Made by a program: the position numbers and the translations under genes. 64,000 nt of DNA from Nautilia profundicola AmH (GTDB lineage: Bacteria; Campylobacterota; Campylobacteria; Campylobacterales; Nautiliaceae): assembly GCF_000021725.1 (NCBI RefSeq), contig NC_012115.1, positions 911,408-975,407 of the forward strand. Reading direction: 5' to 3'. Below the pieces are notes generated by a model, which saw nothing but the letters and a program-made list of their open reading frames with translations, had not been told where the DNA came from and ran no database searches. Below are positions 1-7,279 of the stretch, in pieces. Numbering within the stretch: the stretch's first letter is position 1; the number at the start of each line of letters is the position of its first letter.

Positions 1-1
1 T

Positions 2-790
2 CAACTGATAGTAAGATTTATGACGGTAAAAAGTAAAAAAGAACTTAACCGCGCGGTACTTGTCGGAGGTGTGTTTATTTTAGCGATGACAGGTGTTATT
101 TTTGTAGTTGGAAGCCTTACAAACGCATGGTATTTTGAAAATATGGGTGGAAAAAACGCGCTTGAGGCTGCTGGGGCTATCGGAAAGGTAATTCCTCACT
201 TCATAAACAGCGCAATGCCGCATTGGTTCAGTTTTATCTTTCTTTTCGCTCTTATTTCAGCGGCAATGTCTACACTCTCAAGCCAGTTCCACACAATGGG
301 TACGGCTGTGGGAAGAGATATTTTCGAAAGTCTGGGAGCAGACAAGGAAAAAACAACTCTTTGGACTAAAATCGGTATTGTTATCGTAATTTTATTCTCA
401 GTATTCTTAGCTTACAAATTCCAAAAAGCTCCGGCGATTATTGCAAGAAGTACGGCAATATTCTTCGCACTATGTGCATCAATATTCCTTCCGAGTTTCA
501 TATTCGGACTTTTCAGTAAAAGAATCACAAAACCTGCGGCAATCGCAAGTATGCTTGTAGGATTTTTCGCTTCATCATTCTGGCTTCTATTCTGCCACTT
601 TAAAGAAGCTAAATCTTTGGGTATTGCAAAAGCACTTTTCGGAGTTAATTCAATCTTGGGTCACAGCAAATGGGCATTTGTTGACGCGCTCGTAATTGCA
701 CTTCCACTCTCTACTCTTACCCTTCTAATCGTAACCGCTCTTACAAAACCTGATGAAAACATCATCAAAAGAGCATTCGGAAGAAACTGA
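2..790 (+). CDS. Sodium/solute symporter family protein, C-terminal part
   Basis: This is the C-terminal 262 or so residues of a sodium:solute symporter (SSS family) that imports an unidentified solute with Na+ in the inner membrane. The frame stays open to the left edge, so the gene is cut by the window; the ATG at 20 is internal, because the residues before it (QLIVRF) continue the family pattern. At least five hydrophobic segments can be seen. The run FALISAAMSTLSSQ is the conserved helix-8-like motif of the family that follows the substrate-binding core. The protein ends in a short charged tail. It is only distantly similar to the ActP protein at 21.7 kb, so it is probably a different transporter. 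The substrate cannot be told from this fragment. Confidence 0.85.
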   Translation, partial: QLIVRFMTVKSKKELNRAVLVGGVFILAMTGVIFVVGSLTNAWYFENMGGKNALEAAGAIGKVIPHFINSAMPHWFSFIFLFALISAAMSTLSSQFHTMGTAVGRDIFESLGADKEKTTLWTKIGIVIVILFSVFLAYKFQKAPAIIARSTAIFFALCASIFLPSFIFGLFSKRITKPAAIASMLVGFFASSFWLLFCHFKEAKSLGIAKALFGVNSILGHSKWAFVDALVIALPLSTLTLLIVTALTKPDENIIKRAFGRN

Positions 791-808
791 TTTTCTTCCT
801 TTTTTTGT

Positions 809-814
809 TATAAT
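809..814 (+). promoter_or_regulatory. -10 box for the small membrane-protein pair
   Basis: Perfect TATAAT 22 bases before the TTG start at 836, inside a 45-base gap after the symporter gene. No clear -35 is visible, which is the usual campylobacterotal pattern. Confidence 0.5.
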
Positions 815-835
815 TATTAAAAACAAGGCATTAAC

Positions 836-1096
836 TTGGGAAATAAAGAATATTTACAAAAAGAGCTTGATTTACTGTTAGAAAAATTAAGATTTTGGAG
901 ATATGTACTTTTTGCCATTGTGTCAGCTATTATAGGAATAATATTCAGTATTTCTCAAAATAAACTAAATGTAAACATTATAGTTTTTGGATTGGTACTT
1001 TCAGGCTTTTTAGGAATAATTCTGTCTATAAAAAGGCTTACATATTTGACACAAGAGTATAAAGAGTATCTTAAAGAATTAAAGGACGCAGAATGA
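836..1096 (+). CDS. Small two-helix membrane protein, function unknown
   Basis: 86-residue protein that I do not recognise. It starts at TTG; the AAGG at 825-828 is seven bases upstream, and there is no in-frame ATG near the N-terminus. It has a short amphipathic, acidic N-terminus, two hydrophobic segments (about residues 22-41 and 48-65) joined by a short turn, and a charged C-terminal tail rich in Tyr, Lys and Glu. The two helices imply a hairpin in the inner membrane with both ends on one side. Its stop codon overlaps the start of the next tiny gene (ATGA), so the two are probably translationally coupled. Confidence 0.6.
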   Translation: MGNKEYLQKELDLLLEKLRFWRYVLFAIVSAIIGIIFSISQNKLNVNIIVFGLVLSGFLGIILSIKRLTYLTQEYKEYLKELKDAE

Positions 1097-1188
1097 ATTT
1101 AGAAATTTTAATATATATAATAGGATTTGCCTCAATAATTGCATTTTTGTATTTTATGTGGACTGACACAAAACCTTTAAACTTTTAG
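1093..1188 (+). CDS. 31-residue single-helix membrane peptide
   Basis: ATG at 1093 overlaps the TGA of the preceding gene in the ATGA arrangement seen at several gene junctions in this window. The 31-residue product has an acidic N-terminus, one hydrophobic segment (about residues 5-23) and a polar tail ending TDTKPLNF. It is too short for ordinary gene finders. The tight coupling to another membrane protein and the clean hydrophobic helix support it as a real gene; no homolog is recognised. Confidence 0.5.
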   Translation: MNLEILIYIIGFASIIAFLYFMWTDTKPLNF

Positions 1189-1278
1189 TAACTACAAATA
1201 AAGTACTTAAAAAAACTTCAAACACTCTCATAATTACAGCCATATAAAAAGAAAATGTAAAAGATTTTGCTTTTTTAT

Positions 1279-1284
1279 TATAAT
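1279..1284 (+). promoter_or_regulatory. -10 box for uvrC
   Basis: Perfect TATAAT 20 bases before the uvrC TTG start. The leader would be only about 14 nt and carries AAAAAAGG at 1291-1298. Confidence 0.55.
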
Positions 1285-1304
1285 TTCACTAAAAAAGGTC
1301 TGCT

Positions 1305-3140
1305 TTGTCGTTTAGTGAAAAAATAAAATCCCTACCCGATCAGCCCGGAATTTATCAGTATTTTGACGAAAACGGGAAACTTCTGTATATCGGAAAGGCG
1401 AAAAGCCTTAAAAAACGTGTAAAAAGCTATTTTCGTTTTAATCCTTTCAGACCTGCGGATAATCTGTCTCCAAGAATTTACAAAATGATAAGCGAGGCAA
1501 AAGATCTAAATTATATCGTGGTAGAAAGCGAAAACGACGCGCTTATACTTGAAAACTCTCTAATCAAACAGCTTAAACCCAAATACAATATATTACTTCG
1601 TGATGACAAAACGTACCCGTATATTTATATAGATCTTGACGAACCGTTTCCGATGCCGCAGATTACCCGCAAAGTCGTTAAGGGAAAAAATATCAAATAT
1701 TTCGGACCGTTTAGCAGCGGTGCGTCTGCAATTCTTAAAACAATATACGAAGAAATACCTCTTGTTCAGTCCAAATCATGTCTTAGAAGCGGTAAGGCGT
1801 GCCTGTATCATCAGATAGGAAGATGTTTGGCCCCGTGTGAGGGCAAAGTTACAAGCCGCGAATATATGAAATATGTCGATCAGGCTATAGAACTTATACA
1901 CGACAAAGAAAAAATACTTGAAATACTAAACCAAAAAATGCAAAAATACGCCGAAAACCTGCAGTTTGAAGAAGCGGCGGAAATAAGGGACAGGATCAAA
2001 TCGATAGAGAGTGCGGAGATTTATTCCCATGTGGATCTGGCAAAACTGGAAGATTTGGATATATTTGCCGTTGAAATATTCAATAAAAAAGCGGTTGTTA
2101 TAAGAATATTCGTACGTCAGGGAAAAGTGGTAGCCAGCAGCAATTCGGTAATCAACTCCCAGACAGTCCCTGAAATAGGAGAAATATACACAAGGGCGAT
2201 ACTTGAATTTTATTCTACAGAGACGCCTTTTACCTCAAGTAAGATTTTAGTTGGTGACGACTTTGAAGAAAGGGAGTGGCTAAGCCAGGTGTTAAGCGAA
2301 AAATTTGGCAAAAAGATAAGCATAATAACCCCTACCACCAAAGAGAGAAAAAGCCTTATCAAACTTGCCAAACTAAATGCTCTTGAAGTTATCAAAAACC
2401 AAAAAGAAAACACCGTTTTGGATGAGCTGAAAATTCTCTTCAATCTCCAAAACACACCTTATAAAATAGAAGTCTTCGACACATCGCACATGCAGGGTGA
2501 GGCGACGGTCGGAGCGATGGTCGTATGGGAAGACGGAAAGTTTAAAAAGTCTGACTACAGACACTACCATCTTGAAGGAAAAGACGAATATTCCCAAATG
2601 AGAGAGCTTCTTACAAGAAGGGCGCAGAGTTTTGAAAAATCCCCTCCTCCCGACCTGTGGCTCATAGACGGCGGTAAAGCGCAGTTGAATCTGGCAAAAG
2701 AGATTATTGATTCAACCGGAGCCAACATAGACGTACTTGCGATATCCAAAGAAAAAATCGACGCCAAAGCTCACAGGGCGAAAGGTAAGGCGAAGGATAA
2801 AATATATTTTATCAATGAAAAGTTAAAAGTGAAAAGTGAAAAATTAAATATTGACAAACTTGAACTAAGTCAGAGCGATAAGAGACTGCAGTTTTTACAG
2901 ATGTTAAGGGATGAAGCACACAGGTTCGCCATAGAATTCCACAGAAAAACAAAACGCAAAAAAGACACCCAAATAGATCTTTTACAGGTAAAAGGTATCG
3001 GAAAGGCTAAAATGACAAAACTTTTGAATTATTTCGGAAGTTTTGATAATATAAAAAAAGCCTCTTTTGATGAGCTTAAAGATGTTTTAAACGAAAAAGA
3101 CGCAAAAGCCATAAAGGAATTTTTCAAAGGGCAAAAATGA
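1305..3140 (+). CDS. uvrC: Excinuclease ABC subunit C
   Basis: UvrC makes the two incisions of bacterial nucleotide excision repair in the UvrB-DNA complex. Visible parts, in order: the GIY-YIG nuclease domain (GIY at residues 15-17, YIG at 28-30); a cysteine cluster at about 155-178 (CLRSGKAC, then RCLAPC) that fits the family's iron-sulfur site; the UVR helical motif near 207-235; the RNase H-like endonuclease domain (FDTSHMQG and LIDGGKAQL); and a C-terminal helix-hairpin-helix (VKGIGKAK). At 611 residues the length is normal. The start is TTG with AAAAAAGG just upstream. Codons at 2818-2845 are a degenerate heptanucleotide repeat that adds a Lys/Glu/Val-rich linker in frame. The gene overlaps the next one by four bases. 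Confidence 0.97.
   Translation: MSFSEKIKSLPDQPGIYQYFDENGKLLYIGKAKSLKKRVKSYFRFNPFRPADNLSPRIYKMISEAKDLNYIVVESENDALILENSLIKQLKPKYNILLRDDKTYPYIYIDLDEPFPMPQITRKVVKGKNIKYFGPFSSGASAILKTIYEEIPLVQSKSCLRSGKACLYHQIGRCLAPCEGKVTSREYMKYVDQAIELIHDKEKILEILNQKMQKYAENLQFEEAAEIRDRIKSIESAEIYSHVDLAKLEDLDIFAVEIFNKKAVVIRIFVRQGKVVASSNSVINSQTVPEIGEIYTRAILEFYSTETPFTSSKILVGDDFEEREWLSQVLSEKFGKKISIITPTTKERKSLIKLAKLNALEVIKNQKENTVLDELKILFNLQNTPYKIEVFDTSHMQGEATVGAMVVWEDGKFKKSDYRHYHLEGKDEYSQMRELLTRRAQSFEKSPPPDLWLIDGGKAQLNLAKEIIDSTGANIDVLAISKEKIDAKAHRAKGKAKDKIYFINEKLKVKSEKLNIDKLELSQSDKRLQFLQMLRDEAHRFAIEFHRKTKRKKDTQIDLLQVKGIGKAKMTKLLNYFGSFDNIKKASFDELKDVLNEKDAKAIKEFFKGQK
2818..2845 (+). repeat. Degenerate heptanucleotide tandem repeat inside uvrC
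   Basis: Four units in a row: AAAAGTT, AAAAGTG, AAAAGTG, AAAAATT. They are read in frame as a Lys/Val/Ser/Glu linker. The same kind of repeat occurs inside uup and in several intergenic gaps in this window. Confidence 0.7.
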
Positions 3141-3640
3141 AAAAACTGTTTTTACTGATTGCAAACCTGCTTTTTGCATTTGAAATATATTCCCCCGCAT
3201 TTAAAAACAATACATATATTCCTAAAAAATACACATGCGAAGGAGCCGATGTTTCAATCCCTCTTATAATTAAAAACATTCCGAAAAACACAAAAAGTTT
3301 AGCTTTGATTATGCAGGACCCCGATGCTCCTTACGGAGTGTTTACTCACTGGATTTTATACAACATCCCAACAAACACATCCGAAATACCCGAAAACCTG
3401 CCAAAATCACCTATAACAAAATTCGGCTTTCAGGGCATTAACAGTTTCGGCAAAACTGGATACGGAGGTCCCTGCCCGCCTCACGGCAAACCGCATCATT
3501 ATATCATTACAGTACTCGCACTTGATAAAAACCCTAATCTCAAACCCGGCTTAACAATTCAGGAGTTTTTGGATAAAATTAGAGTATATGTAATAAGCTA
3601 CGCTCAATATATAGGACTTTATAAAAGGAGTATAAAATAA
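3137..3640 (+). CDS. YbhB/YbcL-family (PEBP-like) exported protein
   Basis: 167-residue protein of the phosphatidylethanolamine-binding/Raf-kinase-inhibitor-like family, whose bacterial members have no firmly known function. It has an N-terminal signal-like segment (MKKLFLLIANLLFA). Family motifs follow: SLALIMQDPDAPYGVFTHW in the middle, then GPCPPHGKPHHY, which form the anion-binding pocket. The start ATG overlaps the uvrC stop (ATGA). Its own TAA overlaps the probable start of the next gene, so uvrC, this gene, the metalloprotease-like gene and ribF look like one operon. Export to the periplasm is inferred from the hydrophobic N-terminus. Confidence 0.88.
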   Translation: MKKLFLLIANLLFAFEIYSPAFKNNTYIPKKYTCEGADVSIPLIIKNIPKNTKSLALIMQDPDAPYGVFTHWILYNIPTNTSEIPENLPKSPITKFGFQGINSFGKTGYGGPCPPHGKPHHYIITVLALDKNPNLKPGLTIQEFLDKIRVYVISYAQYIGLYKRSIK

Positions 3641-4104
3641 TACTGAATGCTATAGGCGGTAATACTTACAACATCACACCGACTCCTACAGACAACACTT
3701 CCAAAAACCCGCAAACTGACCCTAAAATTCAGCAGGAAATCTCAAAACTTCAGGCGGTTGATACAAAAGTAAAAGCCCACGAAATGGCACATCAGGCCGC
3801 AGGCGGAGGTTTTGCCGGAGCTCCAAGCTATACAAAAGTAAAAGGACCTGACGGTAAAGAATACGCCGTAGCCGGAGAAGTGCCGATAAAAATCGTAAAA
3901 GGCAAAACACCTGAAGAAACGATAAAAAACATGCAGCAGATAAAAGCTGCGGCCCTTGCACCCGCCGATCCGAGCCCGCAGGATCTTAAAGTGGCACAAA
4001 CGGCGGATATGATTGCTGCAAATGCTTCCCAGGAGCTCTCTGAAGAAAAGTCTGAAAATAAAGATTCATCCGATAAAAAATTCAAAATAGACCTGTACGC
4101 ATGA
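3637..4104 (+). CDS. SprA-related putative metalloprotease with non-canonical (AUA) start
   Basis: The protein matches the SprA-related/CJM1_0395 putative metalloprotease family: VKAHEMAHQAAGG carries the HExxH zinc motif, followed by the family signature in which a Gly-Pro-Asp-Gly-Lys stretch leads to YAVAGEVPI and then an ALAPADPSPQD block. No ATG, GTG or TTG lies in frame between the stop at 3622-3624 and the ATG at 3784, which falls inside HExxH. A strong AAAAGGAG at 3623-3630 sits six bases before ATA at 3637, giving (M)ILNAIGG. ATA or, less likely, the ATA at 3640 or CTG at 3643 must serve as start, or the gene has lost its start. It overlaps the upstream TAA and ends by overlapping ribF. 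Catalytic activity of this family is not established. Confidence 0.75.
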   Translation: MILNAIGGNTYNITPTPTDNTSKNPQTDPKIQQEISKLQAVDTKVKAHEMAHQAAGGGFAGAPSYTKVKGPDGKEYAVAGEVPIKIVKGKTPEETIKNMQQIKAAALAPADPSPQDLKVAQTADMIAANASQELSEEKSENKDSSDKKFKIDLYA

Positions 4105-4868
4105 GAGCGGCAATAGGTGGATTCGACGGAATGCATTTGGGCCATCAGGCTTTGATAAAAAGATCTGATATGCTTGTCGTTATAGAAAAAGGCAGCAATT
4201 TAACTCCGGGAAGCGACAGATGTGACTACACTAATCTACCTTGTAAATTTTTTGATTTGAATGATATTAAAGATCTGAGCCCGATTGAATTTATCGCTAT
4301 TTTAAAAGAATTAAACATTACAAAAATAGTCGTAGGCAAAGATTTCAGATTCGGTAAAAACAGAAGCGGTGATTTAGATCTTTTAAATAATCATTTTGAA
4401 ATAGATGCAATAGAAGAGGTAAAAATTGACGGTATAGGAGTTCATTCAAGAATAATAAGGGAATTTATCAAAAACGGAGAAATAACAAAAGCAAACAGAT
4501 TTTTAGGACACACATACAAAATAAAAGGAAAACAGATAAAAGGACAAGGATTAGGCGGCAAAGAGCTTGTTCCGACTATAAACATTAATCTTTTAAAAAA
4601 CTATCTTATTCCCAAACAGGGTGTTTATATTACTTTAACAAACAAACATCCTTCATTAACTTTTGTAGGAACACGCTCAACTGACGGGAATTTTTCAATT
4701 GAAACGCATATATTAACCAAAAACATGGAATTAAAAATAGAAACTGATATTTTTAAAATTGAGTTTTTAGAATATTTAAGAGAAAACAAAAAGTTCAATA
4801 ATTTAAAAGATCTCAAAAAACAAATCAGACAGGATATATTAAAAGCAACTCAGTTTTTTAATATTTAA
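4101..4868 (+). CDS. ribF: Bifunctional riboflavin kinase / FAD synthetase
   Basis: RibF phosphorylates riboflavin to FMN and adenylylates FMN to FAD in the cytoplasm. The N-terminal nucleotidyltransferase half shows AIGGFDGMHLGHQ and VVGKDFRFGKNRSGD. The C-terminal kinase half shows GQGLGGKELVPTINI, the flavokinase Thr/Asn site, and QGVYIT. At 255 residues it is shorter than the usual 300 or so; the ATP-binding half begins at residue 3 with no extra strand and the kinase half is compact. The start overlaps the upstream gene (ATGA). Its TAA is immediately followed by the stop codon of the convergent SiaB-like gene, leaving no intergenic base. Confidence 0.93.
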   Translation: MRAAIGGFDGMHLGHQALIKRSDMLVVIEKGSNLTPGSDRCDYTNLPCKFFDLNDIKDLSPIEFIAILKELNITKIVVGKDFRFGKNRSGDLDLLNNHFEIDAIEEVKIDGIGVHSRIIREFIKNGEITKANRFLGHTYKIKGKQIKGQGLGGKELVPTININLLKNYLIPKQGVYITLTNKHPSLTFVGTRSTDGNFSIETHILTKNMELKIETDIFKIEFLEYLRENKKFNNLKDLKKQIRQDILKATQFFNI

Positions 4869-5417
4869 TTATTTAACAGTCTCATTTCTTCCTATTACGG
4901 CTTTAAATTTAAAAAAACATCTTTCCGCATCAATTGTTTCAAATTCATATTCGATATATTTTGATCTTTTTGCTATTTCATAAAAGCCTATTCCTCCGCC
5001 TTTTTTATGAGAATTCACTCCGCTTCTTCTTATTTCCCTATAAAGCTTTTTTATTTCATCTAAAGAAGACTTTTTAATTAACGACAAAGTCTTTTCTATT
5101 TTTTCCTTGTCTTTTTTTGTAATGATATTTTGGGTATATATATAATAATTATTTTGTTCGTCTTTTCCAACTACAATCACACCTTTCGGATCAAGTTCGT
5201 TATTTTTTTTCTTAGAGTAATTCATCAAGTTTTGAGACAACTCAATAAAAACAATACATATGTTTGTCGCAAGTCTTGTAGATATGAAGAATTTTTCGGA
5301 TTCTATTTCCAACGTTTCCGTCATGGCAACAATCAACGGCTGTGTAAAATAACCGCCATAACTTAAAAATATAACCTCGTCATTTTTAAAAACATCGCTA
5401 AGAAGTGTTTTAATCAT
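4869..5417 (-). CDS. SiaB-like protein kinase (DUF6272 family)
   Basis: 182-residue protein resembling SiaB, the kinase of the SiaABCD partner switch known from Pseudomonas that phosphorylates SiaC. Visible features are a histidine-kinase-like ATP-binding fold with IELSQNLMNYSKK (N-box-like) and HKKGGGIGFYEIAKRSK (G-box-like glycine loop). There is no transmembrane segment, so it should be cytoplasmic. Its ATG at 5417 overlaps the upstream siaC-like gene by eight bases, so the kinase and its expected substrate are co-translated. It is the last gene of a five-gene minus-strand unit and the only kinase in it, so it could serve both SiaC-like proteins. Confidence 0.8.
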   Translation of the reverse strand: MIKTLLSDVFKNDEVIFLSYGGYFTQPLIVAMTETLEIESEKFFISTRLATNICIVFIELSQNLMNYSKKKNNELDPKGVIVVGKDEQNNYYIYTQNIITKKDKEKIEKTLSLIKKSSLDEIKKLYREIRRSGVNSHKKGGGIGFYEIAKRSKYIEYEFETIDAERCFFKFKAVIGRNETVK

Positions 5418-5799
5418 TAAGAGAGTCCTTTTCCACTAATCTAATGTCCATTTCTGGAAAATCTTCCACAAAATCTTCTCCCGCTTCTTTTGCGTTTTCA
5501 TTTTCCTTATCATAAATCCAGTTAACGATAACTTTAGACTTATCTCTCATTTCATCCAATATATCCAATAAGTTAAAAAAAAGTTTCGACGTACTTGAAT
5601 TAAAATAAACTATTTCCATATTCACTGTCGTAGTATCTTTAGGGTTCTTACTGTATTCTTTTATCCATTTCATTATAGGTTCGTAAAACTCAAATGTATT
5701 CTCAGGGTACGATTTACCTTTCAGGCTTATAATGCCTTTATCAGGATCTAAATATATTTCAGGTGTATACCTTGTAGGTTCGATATAAATTTTTTCCAT
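5410..5799 (-). CDS. SiaC-like partner-switch protein (DUF1987), copy 1
   Basis: 129-residue DUF1987 protein. In Pseudomonas, SiaC binds and activates the diguanylate cyclase SiaD when unphosphorylated and is phosphorylated by SiaB on a Thr in a YFNTSSAK-like motif. Here the equivalent is YFNSSTSK, about residues 66-73. It begins with the family pattern PTRYTPEIYLD and a GxSYPENTFEFYEP block, and ends in an acidic tail. It lies directly after the first HD-GYP gene (one stop codon apart) and overlaps the SiaB-like kinase gene. It is about half identical by eye to the copy at 8694-9083. Confidence 0.85.
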   Translation of the reverse strand: MEKIYIEPTRYTPEIYLDPDKGIISLKGKSYPENTFEFYEPIMKWIKEYSKNPKDTTTVNMEIVYFNSSTSKLFFNLLDILDEMRDKSKVIVNWIYDKENENAKEAGEDFVEDFPEMDIRLVEKDSLND

Positions 5800-7164
5800 T
5801 TAGTTTCCCTTTTTCAATAATTTTATATAATATTCTTCGTCTATTTCGTCAATTTGATCTTTTGCCAAAAACATTTCCGCATATTTTTTATATAACTTTG
5901 ATTTGAGAAACACGATTAATATTTGTTTATCAAGCTCGTTATGCAATGCTTTTTCCACTAATATGTCAATTGCTTCAGAGAGTTTTTTTCTTTTTTTATA
6001 AGGTCTGTCATTAGCGGTCAATGCTTCGAATATATCTGCAATCGCCATAATTCTTGCAGGTATAGGAATTTCATCTCCTTTAAGTTTTCTCGGATACCCT
6101 TTTCCGTTCAATGTTTCGTGGTGCGCTCCGGCGTATAACGGTACATTTTTGAATTTTTCAGGGAATGGCAGACTTTCCAACATTTTAATCGTCATTATTA
6201 CGTGTTCTTGTATTTTATAATACTCTTCTGGAGTTAAAGTACCTCTTTTAATACTTAAATTATAAATTTCACCGAAGTTATATAAATTCTCAGGAATTTT
6301 AATTTTAAAACCGTTTCTTTTTAATTCCTCAATTTCTTTTTTGGATCTTTTTATAACATGTCGCTTTTTATCAGCTAATAAATACTCTTTAACAGGAAGT
6401 TTTTGATTTTTTTCCTCTTCGCTTATTCTTTTTAATTCCTCTTTTGAAAGTCCTAACGTATCGTCAAAATGTCTAAGCCACGTTCTTTTTGCGATTTTTT
6501 TTAGTTTTTCTATTTTTTCATCGTTTACTTCAGCATATCCGTGGTTCATTTCTGCAACGAATTTAAACTCTTCTTGAAGTTTATCAAGTTCTTTTTTAAG
6601 CCATTCGTCCACTTCTTTTTCATCTTCCCCGTTTAATTTTCTCTGTTGCGCCTCAATAATCAAATCCCTGTAAACAATTTCAAATCTTGCTCTGATTTCA
6701 TGTATTCTGTTATACAGTGTTTCAAGTTTAACGGCTTTATCCATTACAAAATCAGGTGTAACTATTTTCCCACTGTCATGCAGCCATGCAGCCGTAGATA
6801 TTTCTTTTTCTTCGTCTTTATTTTTAATCTCAAAATCTATACTGTCGTCTTTACTGACTTCTTTTGCAAGTAAAATCGTAAGAATCGGAACACGTTCACA
6901 ATGTGCACCGATATATTCATTTTTTGCGTCAATTGCACTCGCAATCATTTTGATAAAAGAATCAATTAATTCCTGCTGCTCTTTTTGAAGCTTTTTTACC
7001 TCTTCAAACTTTCTTTCTAATTCATCATATTCTTTTTTTTGTCTTTTATCGGATAATAATAAAATCTTCTCTTCTCTTTTAAGATTTCTTATCAATTTAT
7101 CCATTAATTTGTCAAAATCTTTTTTCGACTGTTCTATTTGAGAGATTAATTCGTGATTAAGCAT
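5800..7164 (-). CDS. HD-GYP phosphodiesterase-type protein, copy 1
   Basis: Predicted cytoplasmic c-di-GMP phosphodiesterase of 454 residues. Residues 1-75 are a charged coiled coil. The HD half follows, with a metal-ligand His at about 88 (GAHCERV) and the HD pair at 129-130 (AAWLHDSGKI). The GYP half has a ligand His at 321, HHE at 348-350 and GYP at 356-358, then ADIFEALTANDRPY. Between the two halves is an inserted, highly charged helical region (about residues 142-300) that ordinary HD-GYP domains lack. There is no sensor or receiver domain, so input probably comes from the neighbouring SiaC-like protein. That link is inference from gene order. Confidence 0.85.
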   Translation of the reverse strand: MLNHELISQIEQSKKDFDKLMDKLIRNLKREEKILLLSDKRQKKEYDELERKFEEVKKLQKEQQELIDSFIKMIASAIDAKNEYIGAHCERVPILTILLAKEVSKDDSIDFEIKNKDEEKEISTAAWLHDSGKIVTPDFVMDKAVKLETLYNRIHEIRARFEIVYRDLIIEAQQRKLNGEDEKEVDEWLKKELDKLQEEFKFVAEMNHGYAEVNDEKIEKLKKIAKRTWLRHFDDTLGLSKEELKRISEEEKNQKLPVKEYLLADKKRHVIKRSKKEIEELKRNGFKIKIPENLYNFGEIYNLSIKRGTLTPEEYYKIQEHVIMTIKMLESLPFPEKFKNVPLYAGAHHETLNGKGYPRKLKGDEIPIPARIMAIADIFEALTANDRPYKKRKKLSEAIDILVEKALHNELDKQILIVFLKSKLYKKYAEMFLAKDQIDEIDEEYYIKLLKKGN

Positions 7165-7279
7165 ATTAAACTACGCTCCTTTTTAGATTTAAACTGAAAT
7201 ACAATACATTATATATAACCTTACAATATTTTATACCAATTATAAAAAATTATCAAGTTAAATAAAACAAATCTTGTCT

